Part shown: positions 1-9,184 of the stretch, one piece after another
Numbering within the stretch: the first letter of the stretch is position 1
Layout: the number at the start of each line of letters is the position of its first letter
NCBI RefSeq assembly: GCF_041200145.1
Contig: NZ_CP165734.1
Coordinates: forward strand, 2,852,001 to 2,916,000
Origin: Bradyrhizobium sp. LLZ17
GTDB lineage: Bacteria; Pseudomonadota; Alphaproteobacteria; Rhizobiales; Xanthobacteraceae
Direction: 5' to 3'
Length of the DNA: 64,000 nt
The notes under the pieces: model-generated
What the model saw: only the letters and a program-made list of their open reading frames with translations
Told to the model about the DNA's origin: nothing
Databases searched by the model: none
Program-made: the position numbers and the translations under genes

Positions 1-2
1 AA

Positions 3-896
3 GAACCGCTCACAACGCAGAACATCGTACGCGCCGCGGACTATGTTTCCGAACTCTACCCGGTGCGGAAACTCGCGGAGGCTGCAAGGACGCGCTCGTC
101 TCCGGAGGAGGAGCACGCTCCCAGTCTGCTGCCGGAGAAAGCGCCTCGCAGCGGGGATGGATACGCTTGGGCCATGGTCATCGACACCTCGCTGTGCATC
201 GGCTGCAATGCATGCGTTGTCGCGTGTCAAGCCGAGAACAATGTGCCCGTGGTCGGTCCGGAGGAGGTCGCTCGTGGTCGGGACATGCACTGGTTGCGGG
301 TGGACGCCTACGATCGTGGAACAGTGGCCGATCCGGCGCTCGGTTTCCAGCCGGTCCCGTGCATGCATTGCGAGCACGCCCCGTGCGAGCCCGTGTGCCC
401 TGTCGCCGCTTCGGTTCACGATAGCGAAGGGCTCAACGCACAGGTCTACAACAGGTGCATCGGCACGCGGTTCTGCGAAGCCAACTGCCCCTACAAGGTA
501 CGTCGGTTCAATTTCAGGGGGTACGCCGACGGCCAGGAATACGCCAATCTCGGCTTTGAATCCTATCTGGCTCAAAAGAATCCAGAGGTAACCGTACGCG
601 CTCGTGGCGTGATGGAGAAGTGTACTTACTGCGTCCAGCGGATCAGTTCGGCGCGGCGAGCGGCAGAGCGCGAGGATCGGGTAATCGGGACCGACCAAGT
701 GCGTACGGCCTGCCAGAACGCATGTCCGACCAGCGCGATCGTCTTTGGCGATGTCAATCAGAATGGATCGAGCGTTAGTCGGCGCAAATCGGATCCTCGA
801 CACTACGCGCTCCTTGGCCACTTGGACACGCGTCCTCGGACCACCTACCTGGCCGACGTTCGCAATCCTCCATCTCTTGATGGTGATGGCAAATGA
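3..896 (+). CDS. actB: Alternative complex III iron-sulfur subunit ActB, C-terminal part (5' truncated by window edge)
   Basis: The reading frame is open from the first bases, so this is the end of a longer gene. The visible 297 residues carry four cysteine clusters of a ferredoxin-like electron-transfer subunit: CIGCNACVVAC, CMHCEHAPCEPVCP, CIGTRFCEANCP, and a split cluster made of CTYC and CQNACP. This is the arrangement of the iron-sulfur domain of ActB (related to the NrfC/PsrB family), which in complete proteins follows a molybdopterin-oxidoreductase-like domain. In alternative complex III it moves electrons between quinol and cytochrome c. Its stop overlaps the actC start (ATGA), so the genes are translationally coupled. 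A GTG at 63 is only an internal codon. The molybdopterin-like half and actA would lie upstream of the window. Confidence 0.9.
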   Translation, partial: EPLTTQNIVRAADYVSELYPVRKLAEAARTRSSPEEEHAPSLLPEKAPRSGDGYAWAMVIDTSLCIGCNACVVACQAENNVPVVGPEEVARGRDMHWLRVDAYDRGTVADPALGFQPVPCMHCEHAPCEPVCPVAASVHDSEGLNAQVYNRCIGTRFCEANCPYKVRRFNFRGYADGQEYANLGFESYLAQKNPEVTVRARGVMEKCTYCVQRISSARRAAEREDRVIGTDQVRTACQNACPTSAIVFGDVNQNGSSVSRRKSDPRHYALLGHLDTRPRTTYLADVRNPPSLDGDGK

Positions 897-2260
897 ACGC
901 CGTGCTTGAACCGAATGCGGCCGCGCCCGCCCCATGGGTTTCTTCGTACCGGGCCAGCGATGTCGAGATCACGCAGGCTGTGACGGCGCCTCTGTTTGCA
1001 AGGCCGGGAAAATTCTGGTGGATTGCTCTCCTGGTCAGCGCGCCCTTTGTCGCCTGGCTCGTGGCAGCACTGGTCTGGGTGTTTTACGAGGGCATCGGCG
1101 TCTGGGGGGTCAATTCCACCGTCGTGTGGGGCGTTGCGATTGCCGACTACGTGTGGTGGATCGGCATCGGCAATGCAGGCACGCTGATCTCGGCAATGCT
1201 GCTGCTCACACGGCAGCGATGGCGCGCCTCAATCAACCGGTTCGCCGAGGCCATGACGCTATTTGCGGTTGCCATCGCGGGGCTGATGCCTATCGTGCAT
1301 CTCGGACGTCCGATCTACGCCTACTGGCTGGCTCCCTACCCCAACACGATGTCGCTGTGGCCGCAGTGGCGAAGCGCGCTCGTTTGGGATTTTTGGGCGA
1401 TCATCAGCTATTTGCTGTTCTCGATCCTGTTTTGGTACGTCAGCCTCATTCCGGATCTCGCAACCATGCGAGATCGAACCACGTCGCGTACGGGTCAGTT
1501 GCTCTACGGCGCATTTGCGCTCGGGTGGAGCGGCTCGGTGCGGCACTGGCGTGCCCTGAGGATCCTTCATACGACCATGGCCGCGCTCGGTGTGCCGCTG
1601 GTGTGCTCCGTGCATTCCATCGTCGGGCTCGATTTCGCGGCAAGCTTGATGCCCGGATGGCAGGAAAGCATATTTCCGCCGTACTTCGTTGTTGGCGCGA
1701 TGTACTCGGGGTTCGCCATGGTCGTCGTGCTTGCCTTGGCGATCCGCTGGGGCTTCGGACTTCAAGCCATCATTACGGGCAGGCACTTCGACGTCATCGG
1801 TCGTGTCTTGCTGATGTCCTCGATCGTGATGGGCTATTCCTACGCAACGGAATGGTTCATGGGATGGTATGGCGGCGCGCGCAGCGACCGCAGTCTCGTG
1901 GCTTTCGAGTTTACCGGGACTTATGCACCCCTGTTCTGGGCTTTACTGAGCTGCAATGTCATCCTGCCCCAGGCGCTCTGGTTTCCTCGCGTCCGAAGGT
2001 CCTTTGCTGCCCTATTCGCGATTGCGATCGCGATCAACGTCGGGATGTGGCTTGAACGCATATTGATCGTCTGGAATACACTCTCTCATGGATACATGCC
2101 GAGCCTTTGGCGGGTCTTTCACTTCACCATTTGGGACTTGGCATTCGTCATTGCACCGCTGGGCTTCTTTGCGTTTCTGTTCCTGATCTTCGTGCGACTG
2201 ATCCCTGCGATTTCGATGTTCGACATGCGCGAACTCGCACACCGGGAGAACGTGGCATGA
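893..2260 (+). CDS. actC: Alternative complex III membrane subunit ActC (NrfD/PsrC-like quinol-interacting protein)
   Basis: This 455-residue, highly hydrophobic protein with about ten predicted membrane helices belongs to the NrfD/polysulfide reductase membrane family. It lies directly after the iron-sulfur subunit, the defining order of the act operon. ActC is one of two homologous quinol-binding membrane subunits of alternative complex III, the other being ActF. The start overlaps the actB stop by four bases, and its own stop overlaps actD in the same way. The length matches the family. It acts in the cytoplasmic membrane, presumably oxidising quinol for the oxidase encoded downstream. Confidence 0.9.
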   Translation: MNAVLEPNAAAPAPWVSSYRASDVEITQAVTAPLFARPGKFWWIALLVSAPFVAWLVAALVWVFYEGIGVWGVNSTVVWGVAIADYVWWIGIGNAGTLISAMLLLTRQRWRASINRFAEAMTLFAVAIAGLMPIVHLGRPIYAYWLAPYPNTMSLWPQWRSALVWDFWAIISYLLFSILFWYVSLIPDLATMRDRTTSRTGQLLYGAFALGWSGSVRHWRALRILHTTMAALGVPLVCSVHSIVGLDFAASLMPGWQESIFPPYFVVGAMYSGFAMVVVLALAIRWGFGLQAIITGRHFDVIGRVLLMSSIVMGYSYATEWFMGWYGGARSDRSLVAFEFTGTYAPLFWALLSCNVILPQALWFPRVRRSFAALFAIAIAINVGMWLERILIVWNTLSHGYMPSLWRVFHFTIWDLAFVIAPLGFFAFLFLIFVRLIPAISMFDMRELAHRENVA

Positions 2261-2784
2261 CTGGGCCTCTCCTGGCGGAATTTCCGGATCCCGCCACTCT
2301 GATCGCTGCCGCTCGGAGCCTGAAGGTCCGCTCGGAATTCGGCCTCCTCGATGCTTTCACCCCCTTTCCCGTCGAGGAGCTCGAGCAGATCATCCCCGCC
2401 AGGCGCTCCGGTATTCGAGCGACCATGCTCTTGGCCGGGTTCTCCACCGCTGCGTTTGCATTTGCCCTGCAATGGTACAGCGCGGTCGTCGGCTATCCCA
2501 TCAACAGCGGTGGACGTCCCCTGAACTCATGGCCGGTTTTCCTCCTCGTGCCCTTTGAAGTTGGCATATTCGCAGCCGCCCTCGCCGGGTTCATTGCTCT
2601 GCTGTGGTCAACAGGGCTGCCGCAACTGCACAATCCATTGTTCGACGTTGTCGGCTTCGAGCGGGCTTCGCAGGACCACTATTTCCTGCTCGCGTGCGGA
2701 GAGAACGACGAGACGACGCGCGAGCTCCGCCACCTGCTTCGGACGACCGGCGCAACGAGAGTTACGGAAGTGCGTGCACCATGA
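2257..2784 (+). CDS. actD: Alternative complex III subunit ActD (DUF3341 family)
   Basis: This 175-residue protein has two central hydrophobic segments (roughly residues 55-75 and 95-120) and a soluble C-terminal part, the architecture of ActD/DUF3341 proteins. The start chosen is the ATG at 2257, which overlaps the actC stop. An in-frame upstream codon at 2107 lies inside actC and is unlikely. ActD is a small membrane-anchoring subunit of alternative complex III whose precise role is not established. It is followed by actE with a four-base overlap. The call rests on family features and operon position together. Confidence 0.85.
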   Translation: MTGPLLAEFPDPATLIAAARSLKVRSEFGLLDAFTPFPVEELEQIIPARRSGIRATMLLAGFSTAAFAFALQWYSAVVGYPINSGGRPLNSWPVFLLVPFEVGIFAAALAGFIALLWSTGLPQLHNPLFDVVGFERASQDHYFLLACGENDETTRELRHLLRTTGATRVTEVRAP

Positions 2785-3308
2785 TCGGCCGCCTGGCAAT
2801 CCCCCTCACCCTGGCGTTGCTGCTTTCCGGCTGCAACGACATCTCGATGACGCAGCAGCGGCGATATGGAACGTTTTCGCGCGCGGCCCTATTCGAGGAC
2901 AAGACGGAAGCACAGCCACTGCCGGAGGGTAGCGTGGCGCAAGGAGACATCGAACGTCAAAGGCAAACGCAGCAGCGCCCGCCTATTGGCGCGAGGCTGC
3001 TCGCGCGTGGCCGCCAGCGCTACGAGATCTATTGTTCTCCGTGCCACGGGCTGTCCGGAATGGGCAACGGAATAATCGTGCAGCGCGGGTTTCCGGCGCC
3101 GCCGTCCTACCACGGTAGCCGGCTTCGGGCCGCTCCCGCCGAGCACTTCTTCGACGTGATCACCAATGGCTACGGGGTGATGTACTCGTACGCTGCCCGG
3201 GTTGATCCAAACGACCGGTGGGCGATCGTAGCCTACATACGGGCACTCCAGGAATCCCAGGGCGCGAATGTAGCGGATAGTCCCGAGCTACGGAGCAGGT
3301 TGCCATGA
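2781..3308 (+). CDS. actE: Alternative complex III monohaem cytochrome c lipoprotein ActE
   Basis: This 175-residue protein starts with a lipoprotein signal peptide ending in the lipobox LLSGC (lipidated Cys18). It carries one c-type haem motif, CSPCH, at residues 85-89, with a distal Met-containing segment further on. This matches ActE, the monohaem cytochrome c subunit that passes electrons from alternative complex III to the oxidase. The ATG at 2781 overlaps the actD stop. The protein should be exported and anchored on the periplasmic face of the inner membrane. Haem attachment would need the host cytochrome c maturation system. Confidence 0.88.
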   Translation: MIGRLAIPLTLALLLSGCNDISMTQQRRYGTFSRAALFEDKTEAQPLPEGSVAQGDIERQRQTQQRPPIGARLLARGRQRYEIYCSPCHGLSGMGNGIIVQRGFPAPPSYHGSRLRAAPAEHFFDVITNGYGVMYSYAARVDPNDRWAIVAYIRALQESQGANVADSPELRSRLP

Positions 3309-4366
3309 GCTCAGGTGCAACAATCGTTCGCTTCCGTAATCTTCGCCGGTTTCGAGCGGTTTCCGGAATTCTGCTGCTGAGCGCCGCGGTAATTGTAACA
3401 GCGGGATATAGGACACCAGCCCTCTCTCGGGGCTGGCTGCTCGCGTTCGCCATTTTGAGCTGCCTGCCGATCGGCAGCATGATCTTGTTGCTGATACATT
3501 CACTAACCGGCGGCCGATGGGGCACTGTAACGGCCGCAATGTTGAGACCGTCGGCCGCGCTCACCGCGGCGGTGGCCATCGCCTTTCTTCCTATATTGGC
3601 AACCTGCAGCCAACTCTACCCCTGGGCACAGGACGGCTCGCAGATCGCCCAGGATGTTGGACGCTGGTACTTGAACTGGGGTTCCTATGTTTTGCGCGCT
3701 GGCCTTGCACTCGGCGGATGGTGCGTCCTCGGAATCACATTTGGTCTGGGCAAGGGCGGTCGTCTCCTCGCGGGACTGGGGCTTGCCTTCTACGGCGCTA
3801 CCATCACCCTCGTTGCGGTGGACTGGTTTCTGTCCGTCGAGCCGCACTACGTCGCGACTGCCTTTCCGGCGATGATTGCGATCCAGCAGCTCGCAGCGAC
3901 GCTGGCCTTTGTTGCGCTCCTGACCGCACCCGCCCTGGATGAATCTGCGGCTTCCGATGTCGGCGCGCTGCTGCTCGCGGTCTTGCTTGGCGTCGTCTAC
4001 CTGGAATTCATGACCTATCTTGTCGCGTGGTACGGCGATCTGCCCGACAAGGCCGCATGGTACCTCAAGCGAAGCTCTCCAGGTTGGGCCACAACGATCG
4101 TACTTGCGTTTGCTTTTGGCGCTGCTCTGCCATTCTGCATCTTGATCGTACGCAAGTATCGGCGGAGCCGTTACGGCCTGCAATCGGCCGGGATATTGGT
4201 GCTGCTCGGCACCGTTCTCCACTTTTGCTGGCTGATCGTTCCTGCCTTTGATCAGCAAGGCGCGGTGCTCATCTTTGGTATGGGTGCGCTGGTCGCCCTC
4301 GCTGTGAGTGCTTTGCTGATTGGAGGTGCCCTCAGTCCCGCTTTGGAGGCTCAGCATGGCCAATGA
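3305..4366 (+). CDS. actF: Alternative complex III membrane subunit ActF
   Basis: This 353-residue polytopic membrane protein (about ten hydrophobic segments) has the conserved patterns of the second quinol-binding membrane subunit of alternative complex III, such as YLNWGSY followed by a helix-rich region and VDWFLSVEPHY. It starts four bases inside actE and ends 11 bases after the ATG of the next small gene. ActF is homologous to ActC and completes the ActB-F order seen here. No separate promoter is visible, so it is presumably transcribed with the rest of the operon. Confidence 0.87.
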   Translation: MSSGATIVRFRNLRRFRAVSGILLLSAAVIVTAGYRTPALSRGWLLAFAILSCLPIGSMILLLIHSLTGGRWGTVTAAMLRPSAALTAAVAIAFLPILATCSQLYPWAQDGSQIAQDVGRWYLNWGSYVLRAGLALGGWCVLGITFGLGKGGRLLAGLGLAFYGATITLVAVDWFLSVEPHYVATAFPAMIAIQQLAATLAFVALLTAPALDESAASDVGALLLAVLLGVVYLEFMTYLVAWYGDLPDKAAWYLKRSSPGWATTIVLAFAFGAALPFCILIVRKYRRSRYGLQSAGILVLLGTVLHFCWLIVPAFDQQGAVLIFGMGALVALAVSALLIGGALSPALEAQHGQ

Positions 4367-4761
4367 AGAAATAAGGCGCCGGGCAGTCCTGCAATCGCCG
4401 GATGTCGCCACCCGCAACATCCTCGTTGCCATCGGGGGCTATCTCAGTTTCGTGGGCGTGGCCATGATAGCGATCTTTTTACGTTAAGGCGGATGCGCCC
4501 GCCGCTCTCACCCTGCCTACCCGACGAGAATTCCCGCAGCCCGCCCTCCAAACCGCTCCGGACCAGGATCTCGCCGGAGCATTGCAGAATGAACGAAAGC
4601 CTCTCTCTCAGTACAGCTGGATCGACCAAGGCAGGGGTCTCGCCAGGATACCCATTGATAAGGCCATTGAGATCGTGATTGCCAGAGGCGACCGCGGTTA
4701 CGATCCTGTCGACAAGTTAAATCCTCCGGCGGCCGAGAACGTCAACGGAGTGCGGCAATGA
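4356..4761 (+). pseudogene. Small single-helix membrane protein of the act-cox operon, frameshifted
   Basis: A 43-codon frame (4356-4487) gives a protein with one membrane helix (ILVAIGGYLSFVGVAMIAIF) and then stops. A second frame continues from about 4480 to 4761 and encodes a soluble tail with YSWIDQ and RIPIDKAIEIV. That pattern is what follows the helix in small proteins commonly found between complex III or SCO genes and oxidase genes. Removing one T from the T5 run at 4476-4480 joins the two into one protein of about 134 residues whose stop overlaps the SCO gene (ATGA). The gene is therefore either truly broken or affected by a homopolymer error. The function is unknown, probably assembly or an accessory subunit. 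Confidence 0.7.
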
Positions 4762-5531
4762 GAATGCTCGCGCTTGTGCTGCTCATGGCCGTCTGGTCCT
4801 CCAGCGCCTACGCCGGTTTGACGAAACAGCAGCTCGACAACGTCGCGCTGGCGCCGCCTGAAGGAGCTCGCGTGTCGATGACGCTTGAGTTCCAGGACAT
4901 GAATGGCAATGAGACCTCCCTCGGTCACGCGATTGACGGGCGGCCCACTGTGCTGCTGCCTGCGGACTTCACGTGTACCGAAATCTGTGGCCCGGCGCTC
5001 ACGATTGTTGCGAGTGCGCTGCAGCAGACGGGATTGGCGGCTGGACGCGATTACAGCGTCGTGGTGTTCGGGATCGATGCCGGAGACGATCCGGCCGCAG
5101 CGCGCAGATTCGTGGGCGGACAAGTCGGCGGCCCCGGGGTATCGGTTCTAATCGGAAGCCAGACAGCAATCGACCATCTTACGACGACCATCGGGTATCG
5201 CTTCGAAACTGATGGCCAAAATAGCGCCGTCGCTCACCCGGCGGCGTTCGTTACCCTTACGCCTGACGGTCACGTTTCGCATGCGTTTTCGAGCCTGGGC
5301 TTGCAACCATTCGATCTCAAACTTGGGTTGCTGGAAGCTGGACAGGGAGGGATTGGCGGACTGAGGAGCCGCATAGCCCTACTCTGCTACGGATCCGATC
5401 CCGTTCATGGCATCTACACCCGGCGAGTCGACTTCGCCCTGAAGCTAGGCTGCGCATTTACCGTCGTACTTCTTGCGATGGCTATAACCATCATGTGCCG
5501 GCGGTCGCGGCGCACCGGGATGATCGCATGA
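4758..5531 (+). CDS. SCO1/SenC-family copper chaperone
   Basis: This 257-residue exported protein has an N-terminal signal sequence (residues 1-19) and a thioredoxin-like SCO domain with the copper-binding CxxxC motif TCTEIC (Cys73 and Cys77). A downstream histidine in DGHVSHAF could be the third ligand. A C-terminal membrane helix at about 225-247 anchors it in the membrane. SCO proteins help deliver copper to the CuA centre of cytochrome oxidase subunit II, and the coxB gene follows with a four-base overlap. Its location between the complex III and oxidase genes fits an assembly role. Confidence 0.9.
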   Translation: MRMLALVLLMAVWSSSAYAGLTKQQLDNVALAPPEGARVSMTLEFQDMNGNETSLGHAIDGRPTVLLPADFTCTEICGPALTIVASALQQTGLAAGRDYSVVVFGIDAGDDPAAARRFVGGQVGGPGVSVLIGSQTAIDHLTTTIGYRFETDGQNSAVAHPAAFVTLTPDGHVSHAFSSLGLQPFDLKLGLLEAGQGGIGGLRSRIALLCYGSDPVHGIYTRRVDFALKLGCAFTVVLLAMAITIMCRRSRRTGMIA

Positions 5532-6469
5532 ACACGATTTTCACCCTGCCGGAGGCAAGCACGCAGGCTGCTCGTGTCGACGGCATATTTGCCGTTCTCG
5601 TGGTGGTCTCGGCTCTCACGCTTGCGCTCGTCTTCGGTCTGCTCGTCACCTTCGCCATTCGTTATCGTCGGGGTTCCGAGGCCAAACGCGGCCGATTGCC
5701 TGAAATCGTGAATCGCGAATTTGAGGTGAGCTGGACAGCCGCGACGTTGTTCCTGTTCGCATTTCTATTCTGGTGGGCGGCCTCCGCCGACGTAGGCGCC
5801 CTAACGGCTCCGTCAAACGCGCTGGAGGTGCATGTTCTCGCAAAACAATGGATGTGGAAGACGCAGCATTCGAACGGTGCTCGCGAGATAAACGAGCTCC
5901 ATGTTCCGATCGGAAGGCCGGTGCGCCTCGTGATGACCTCGCAGGACGTCATTCACTCGTTCTTCGTGCCTGCCTTTCGCATCAAACAGGACGTTCTGCC
6001 CGGCCGCAACACCGAGACCTGGTTCAAGGCGACCAAGCTCGGCGTGTTTCCGCTGTTCTGCGCCGAGTATTGCGGTACGGATCATTCGGCAATGCGCGGC
6101 CGGGTCACGGTGATGAGCGAGGACGACTACACGCGTTGGTTGAGCCGACAACCCGAAGGCGATGACCTCGCTCACCTCGGCGCGAAACTGTTCGTGTCCC
6201 AAGGCTGCTCGGGTTGCCACGCAGGGTCTTCGAGCGTGCATGCCCCCAAGCTCGACGGGCTTTACGGTCGGACAGTCCAGTTGTCGGACGGCCGGCAGGT
6301 GAAAGCAGACGATGCCTACATCCGGGATTCAATCCTCCAGCCGAAGCGCGACGTTGTGGCGGGGTTCGAACCGATCATGCCGAGCTTTGCGGGGTTGCTC
6401 GACGACGGAGACGTACAAAGTCTGACCGCATACATTCGGTCTCTCGGACAGGAGCAAGATCATGAGTGA
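5528..6469 (+). CDS. coxB: Cytochrome c oxidase subunit II with fused cytochrome c domain (caa3 type)
   Basis: The 313-residue protein has two N-terminal membrane helices (about 18-42 and 72-92) and a periplasmic cupredoxin domain with the CuA ligand pattern CAEYCGTDHSAM near residues 178-189, preceded by VIHSFF. A C-terminal cytochrome c domain with the haem motif CSGCH lies near residue 227. The fused cytochrome identifies a caa3-type oxidase, which would accept electrons from ActE or directly from complex III. The start at 5528 overlaps the SCO stop. An in-frame ATG at 5495 would extend it into the SCO gene without reason. Confidence 0.93.
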   Translation: MNTIFTLPEASTQAARVDGIFAVLVVVSALTLALVFGLLVTFAIRYRRGSEAKRGRLPEIVNREFEVSWTAATLFLFAFLFWWAASADVGALTAPSNALEVHVLAKQWMWKTQHSNGAREINELHVPIGRPVRLVMTSQDVIHSFFVPAFRIKQDVLPGRNTETWFKATKLGVFPLFCAEYCGTDHSAMRGRVTVMSEDDYTRWLSRQPEGDDLAHLGAKLFVSQGCSGCHAGSSSVHAPKLDGLYGRTVQLSDGRQVKADDAYIRDSILQPKRDVVAGFEPIMPSFAGLLDDGDVQSLTAYIRSLGQEQDHE

Positions 6470-8135
6470 CGTCGTGCTCGCCGGCGAACTGCCATTCCCG
6501 CAGCGTCCGGACTATCTGGCAGCCGGGAGCACGCTGCGATCCTGGCTCACCACCACCGACCATAAGCGCATCGCCATTCTCTATGCGGTCACGATCACCG
6601 TCTTCTTCTTCATGGGCGGGGCCGCGATCACGGCAGTCCGCCTCGAGCTGTTCGTGCCGAACGGATGGTTTCTGACCTCCGACACCTATAATCGGCTATT
6701 CTCGTTCCACGGTATCATCATGGTCTGGTTCTTCCTGGTGCCGTCGATCCCGAACACGTTCGGCAATTTCCTGATGCCGCTGATGATCGGAGCGCCTGAT
6801 GTCGCCTTTCCGCGCCTCAACCTGTTCAGCTGGTACCTGACCCTGGTTGGCGGGGCATTTGCCGTCTACACTCTCATAGCCGGAGGCGTCGATACCGGTT
6901 GGACGTTCTACACCCCGTTCTCGACGATGTTCTCCAATACGCACGTTCTCACCGCCGCGGCTGCGGTGTTCGTCGTGGGCTTCGCGAGCATCGCAACGGG
7001 TGTGAACTTCATCGCCACCACGCACATGTTGCGCGCGCCGGGTATGACCTGGTTCAGGCTGCCACTGTTCGTCTGGTCGATCTATGCCACCTCGATCGTC
7101 ATGGTGCTGTCGACTCCTGTACTCGCGATTTCGCTCATGCTGGTGATAGCAGAGCGTTGGTTGGGGCTGCCCATCTTCGATCCCACACGCGGGGGCGATC
7201 CCATTCTCTTCCAGCACCTGTTCTGGTTCTACTCTCACCCGGCGGTCTACATCATGGTGCTCCCGGCTATGGGAGTGGTGTCGGAGATCATTCCCTGCTT
7301 CGCCCGACGCCGGCTCTTCGGTTACGACTTCATGGTCTACGCCATCATTGCCATTGCTGGGATCGGCTTCTTCGTCTGGGGACACCATATGTTTGTGTCG
7401 GGGCAATCGCCCTATGCGAGCCTTATCTTCTCGTTCCTTTCCTTCGTCATTGCGGTGCCTTCGGCGATCAAGGTCTTCAATTGGACGGCCTCGCTCTATC
7501 GCGGACAGATCAGCTTCAATTCGCCAATGCTCTATGCACTCGGTTTCGTGGGATTGTTCACGACTGGAGGACTATCAGGGCTGTTTCTGGCTTCGATCCC
7601 GGTCGACGTCCACGTAACCGATACTTACTTTGTCGTTGCGCATTTTCATTACATCATGGTCGGCGGTTCGGTGTCCGCGTTCTTCGGTGCCCTGCACTTC
7701 TGGTGGCCAAAGATCACCGGGAAAATGTACCCGGAATCCTGGGCACAGTTTGCCGCCATCACGATGTATTTCGGCTTCAATATGACTTTCCTGCCGCAAT
7801 TTTTCGCCGGGTATCTCGGAATGCCGCGGCGCTATCACACCTACCCGGCGGAGTTCCAGCTGTACAATGTTATGTCATCGGCCGGCGCCGCCGTTCTCGC
7901 CGCCGCTTATCTGCTTCCGCTGATGTACCTGACCTGGTCCCTTCTTCATGGCAAGCGCGCACCGAGCAATCCCTGGAGCGCCACCGGGCTGGAGTGGACG
8001 ACGTCCTCGCCGCCGCCGCCGAACAACTTCGATATGCAGCCGCTTGTCGACCGTGGCCCTTATCAGTATCACGCCGAACGAGAGTCGGCCGGTACCGACG
8101 CCCCAGAAGTTCAGAACGCCAGGTCGCTACGATGA
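6462..8135 (+). CDS. coxA: Cytochrome c oxidase subunit I
   Basis: This 557-residue protein with about twelve membrane helices is the catalytic subunit of a haem-copper oxidase. The CuB ligands and cross-linked His-Tyr are in [10 protein letters not shown], two further CuB histidines are in WGHHMF, and the haem ligand region is HFHYIMVGG. The presence of the His-Tyr pair and of [16 protein letters not shown] places it in the A family, as expected for aa3/caa3 enzymes. It overlaps coxB by eight bases and coxC by four. It reduces oxygen to water and pumps protons. Confidence 0.96.
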   Translation: MSDVVLAGELPFPQRPDYLAAGSTLRSWLTTTDHKRIAILYAVTITVFFFMGGAAITAVRLELFVPNGWFLTSDTYNRLFSFHGIIMVWFFLVPSIPNTFGNFLMPLMIGAPDVAFPRLNLFSWYLTLVGGAFAVYTLIAGGVDTGWTFYTPFSTMFSNTHVLTAAAAVFVVGFASIATGVNFIATTHMLRAPGMTWFRLPLFVWSIYATSIVMVLSTPVLAISLMLVIAERWLGLPIFDPTRGGDPILFQHLFWFYSHPAVYIMVLPAMGVVSEIIPCFARRRLFGYDFMVYAIIAIAGIGFFVWGHHMFVSGQSPYASLIFSFLSFVIAVPSAIKVFNWTASLYRGQISFNSPMLYALGFVGLFTTGGLSGLFLASIPVDVHVTDTYFVVAHFHYIMVGGSVSAFFGALHFWWPKITGKMYPESWAQFAAITMYFGFNMTFLPQFFAGYLGMPRRYHTYPAEFQLYNVMSSAGAAVLAAAYLLPLMYLTWSLLHGKRAPSNPWSATGLEWTTSSPPPPNNFDMQPLVDRGPYQYHAERESAGTDAPEVQNARSLR

Positions 8136-8776
8136 CGGACGCAACCGCACTGCTTCGAGAACCCTGGGAGCACTTCGAGCGCCAGCAACGGGCGGGAAAG
8201 TTCGGAATCTGGGTCTTCCTCGCAAGCGAGACCCTGTTCTTCGGAGCACTTATGCTCACCTATGCGGTCTGCCGGGTCGAGCACCCGGAGGCGTTTGCCG
8301 CAGCGGGGCGCGCCACAAACATCTGGTTCGGCACGATCAACACCGCTATCCTGCTTACGAGCAGTCTCACCATGGCGGTCGCGTCGCAAGCTGCGGCCCA
8401 GAGCGAACGCTCCCGCACTCTCGTCCTCACCTGCCTCGGGCTGACTGCGGCGCTCGGACTCGCGTTCATTGTCGTGAAGGGCTTCGAATACAAGGAGGAC
8501 ATCGACAAACAACTGATCCCTGGAGCGGGCTTTGCGCTGTCACAGGCAGCCGCGCAGCTTTTCTATGGTCTGTATTGGCTGGTTACCGGGGTGCATGCAA
8601 TCCATCTCACGATCGGCATCGTGCTTGTCGTCAGGCTGATTGTGCTTGGAGCAACCAGGCGAATTCGCCTGCGCGAGAATCCCGAAATAGAAGTCACCGC
8701 GCTCTATTGGCATCTCGTCGATATCGTCTGGATCTTTCTATATCCCCTCATCTATTTGCCAGGGAGAGCCTCATGA
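8132..8776 (+). CDS. coxC: Cytochrome c oxidase subunit III
   Basis: This 214-residue membrane protein has the subunit III signature, with [17 protein letters not shown] near the N-terminus, EYKEDI in the middle and [18 protein letters not shown] at the C-terminus. The short form with five helices is usual in caa3 and quinol-type operons. The start codon at 8132 overlaps the coxA stop, and the stop overlaps coxD. An alternative long frame that runs through this region from 6899 is in the coxA shadow and was not used. Confidence 0.93.
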   Translation: MTDATALLREPWEHFERQQRAGKFGIWVFLASETLFFGALMLTYAVCRVEHPEAFAAAGRATNIWFGTINTAILLTSSLTMAVASQAAAQSERSRTLVLTCLGLTAALGLAFIVVKGFEYKEDIDKQLIPGAGFALSQAAAQLFYGLYWLVTGVHAIHLTIGIVLVVRLIVLGATRRIRLRENPEIEVTALYWHLVDIVWIFLYPLIYLPGRAS

Positions 8777-9081
8777 CCGGAAATCGATCGCATCCAAGCC
8801 GTTCGTCAGCTCTATGGCTCAAGAACGGGATCATCTGGCTCGCACTTCTCGCTTTGCTCTTACTGAGCATGTTCCTGGCTTACATTCCTATGGGTCCCGT
8901 CACCGTCGCGTCGGGAATTATTGTCGCGGTCATTAAATCGAGCTTGGTTGTGGTGTTTTTCATGGAGCTCATCCAAGCTCGCGCACTGGTCAGGCTTGCC
9001 GCCGTCTCCGGCTTGATCTTTCTCGCGGCCATGTTCTTGCTTACTTTTGCAGATGTGCTGACCAGAACAGGAAAGATCTAG
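8773..9081 (+). CDS. coxD: Cytochrome c oxidase subunit IV-like protein
   Basis: The 102-residue protein has three hydrophobic segments, the second followed by [13 protein letters not shown]. This pattern is found in the small fourth subunit of prokaryotic caa3/bo3 oxidases (COX4_pro). It starts four bases inside coxC and is the last gene of the operon; no obvious hairpin terminator follows. It has no catalytic role and probably assists assembly or stability of the oxidase. Confidence 0.85.
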   Translation: MTGNRSHPSRSSALWLKNGIIWLALLALLLLSMFLAYIPMGPVTVASGIIVAVIKSSLVVVFFMELIQARALVRLAAVSGLIFLAAMFLLTFADVLTRTGKI

Positions 9082-9184
9082 CCCCGCCAAACAAAGCCGG
9101 TGCTCCAGCGTACCATTCTGACGAACGGCTGGCGGGCGGCCGCGTTCTAATCGCCGAGAGCGAACCGTTGGTTTTTGATCCGCT

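Noticed and set aside
6899..8776. Long 625-residue frame across coxA and coxC
   Set aside because: Its first two-thirds are the shadow of coxA in another frame; only the part from 8132 is real (coxC).
7948..9081. 377-residue frame covering coxC and coxD
   Set aside because: The first two-thirds are a shadow of coxC; the real gene is coxD from 8773.
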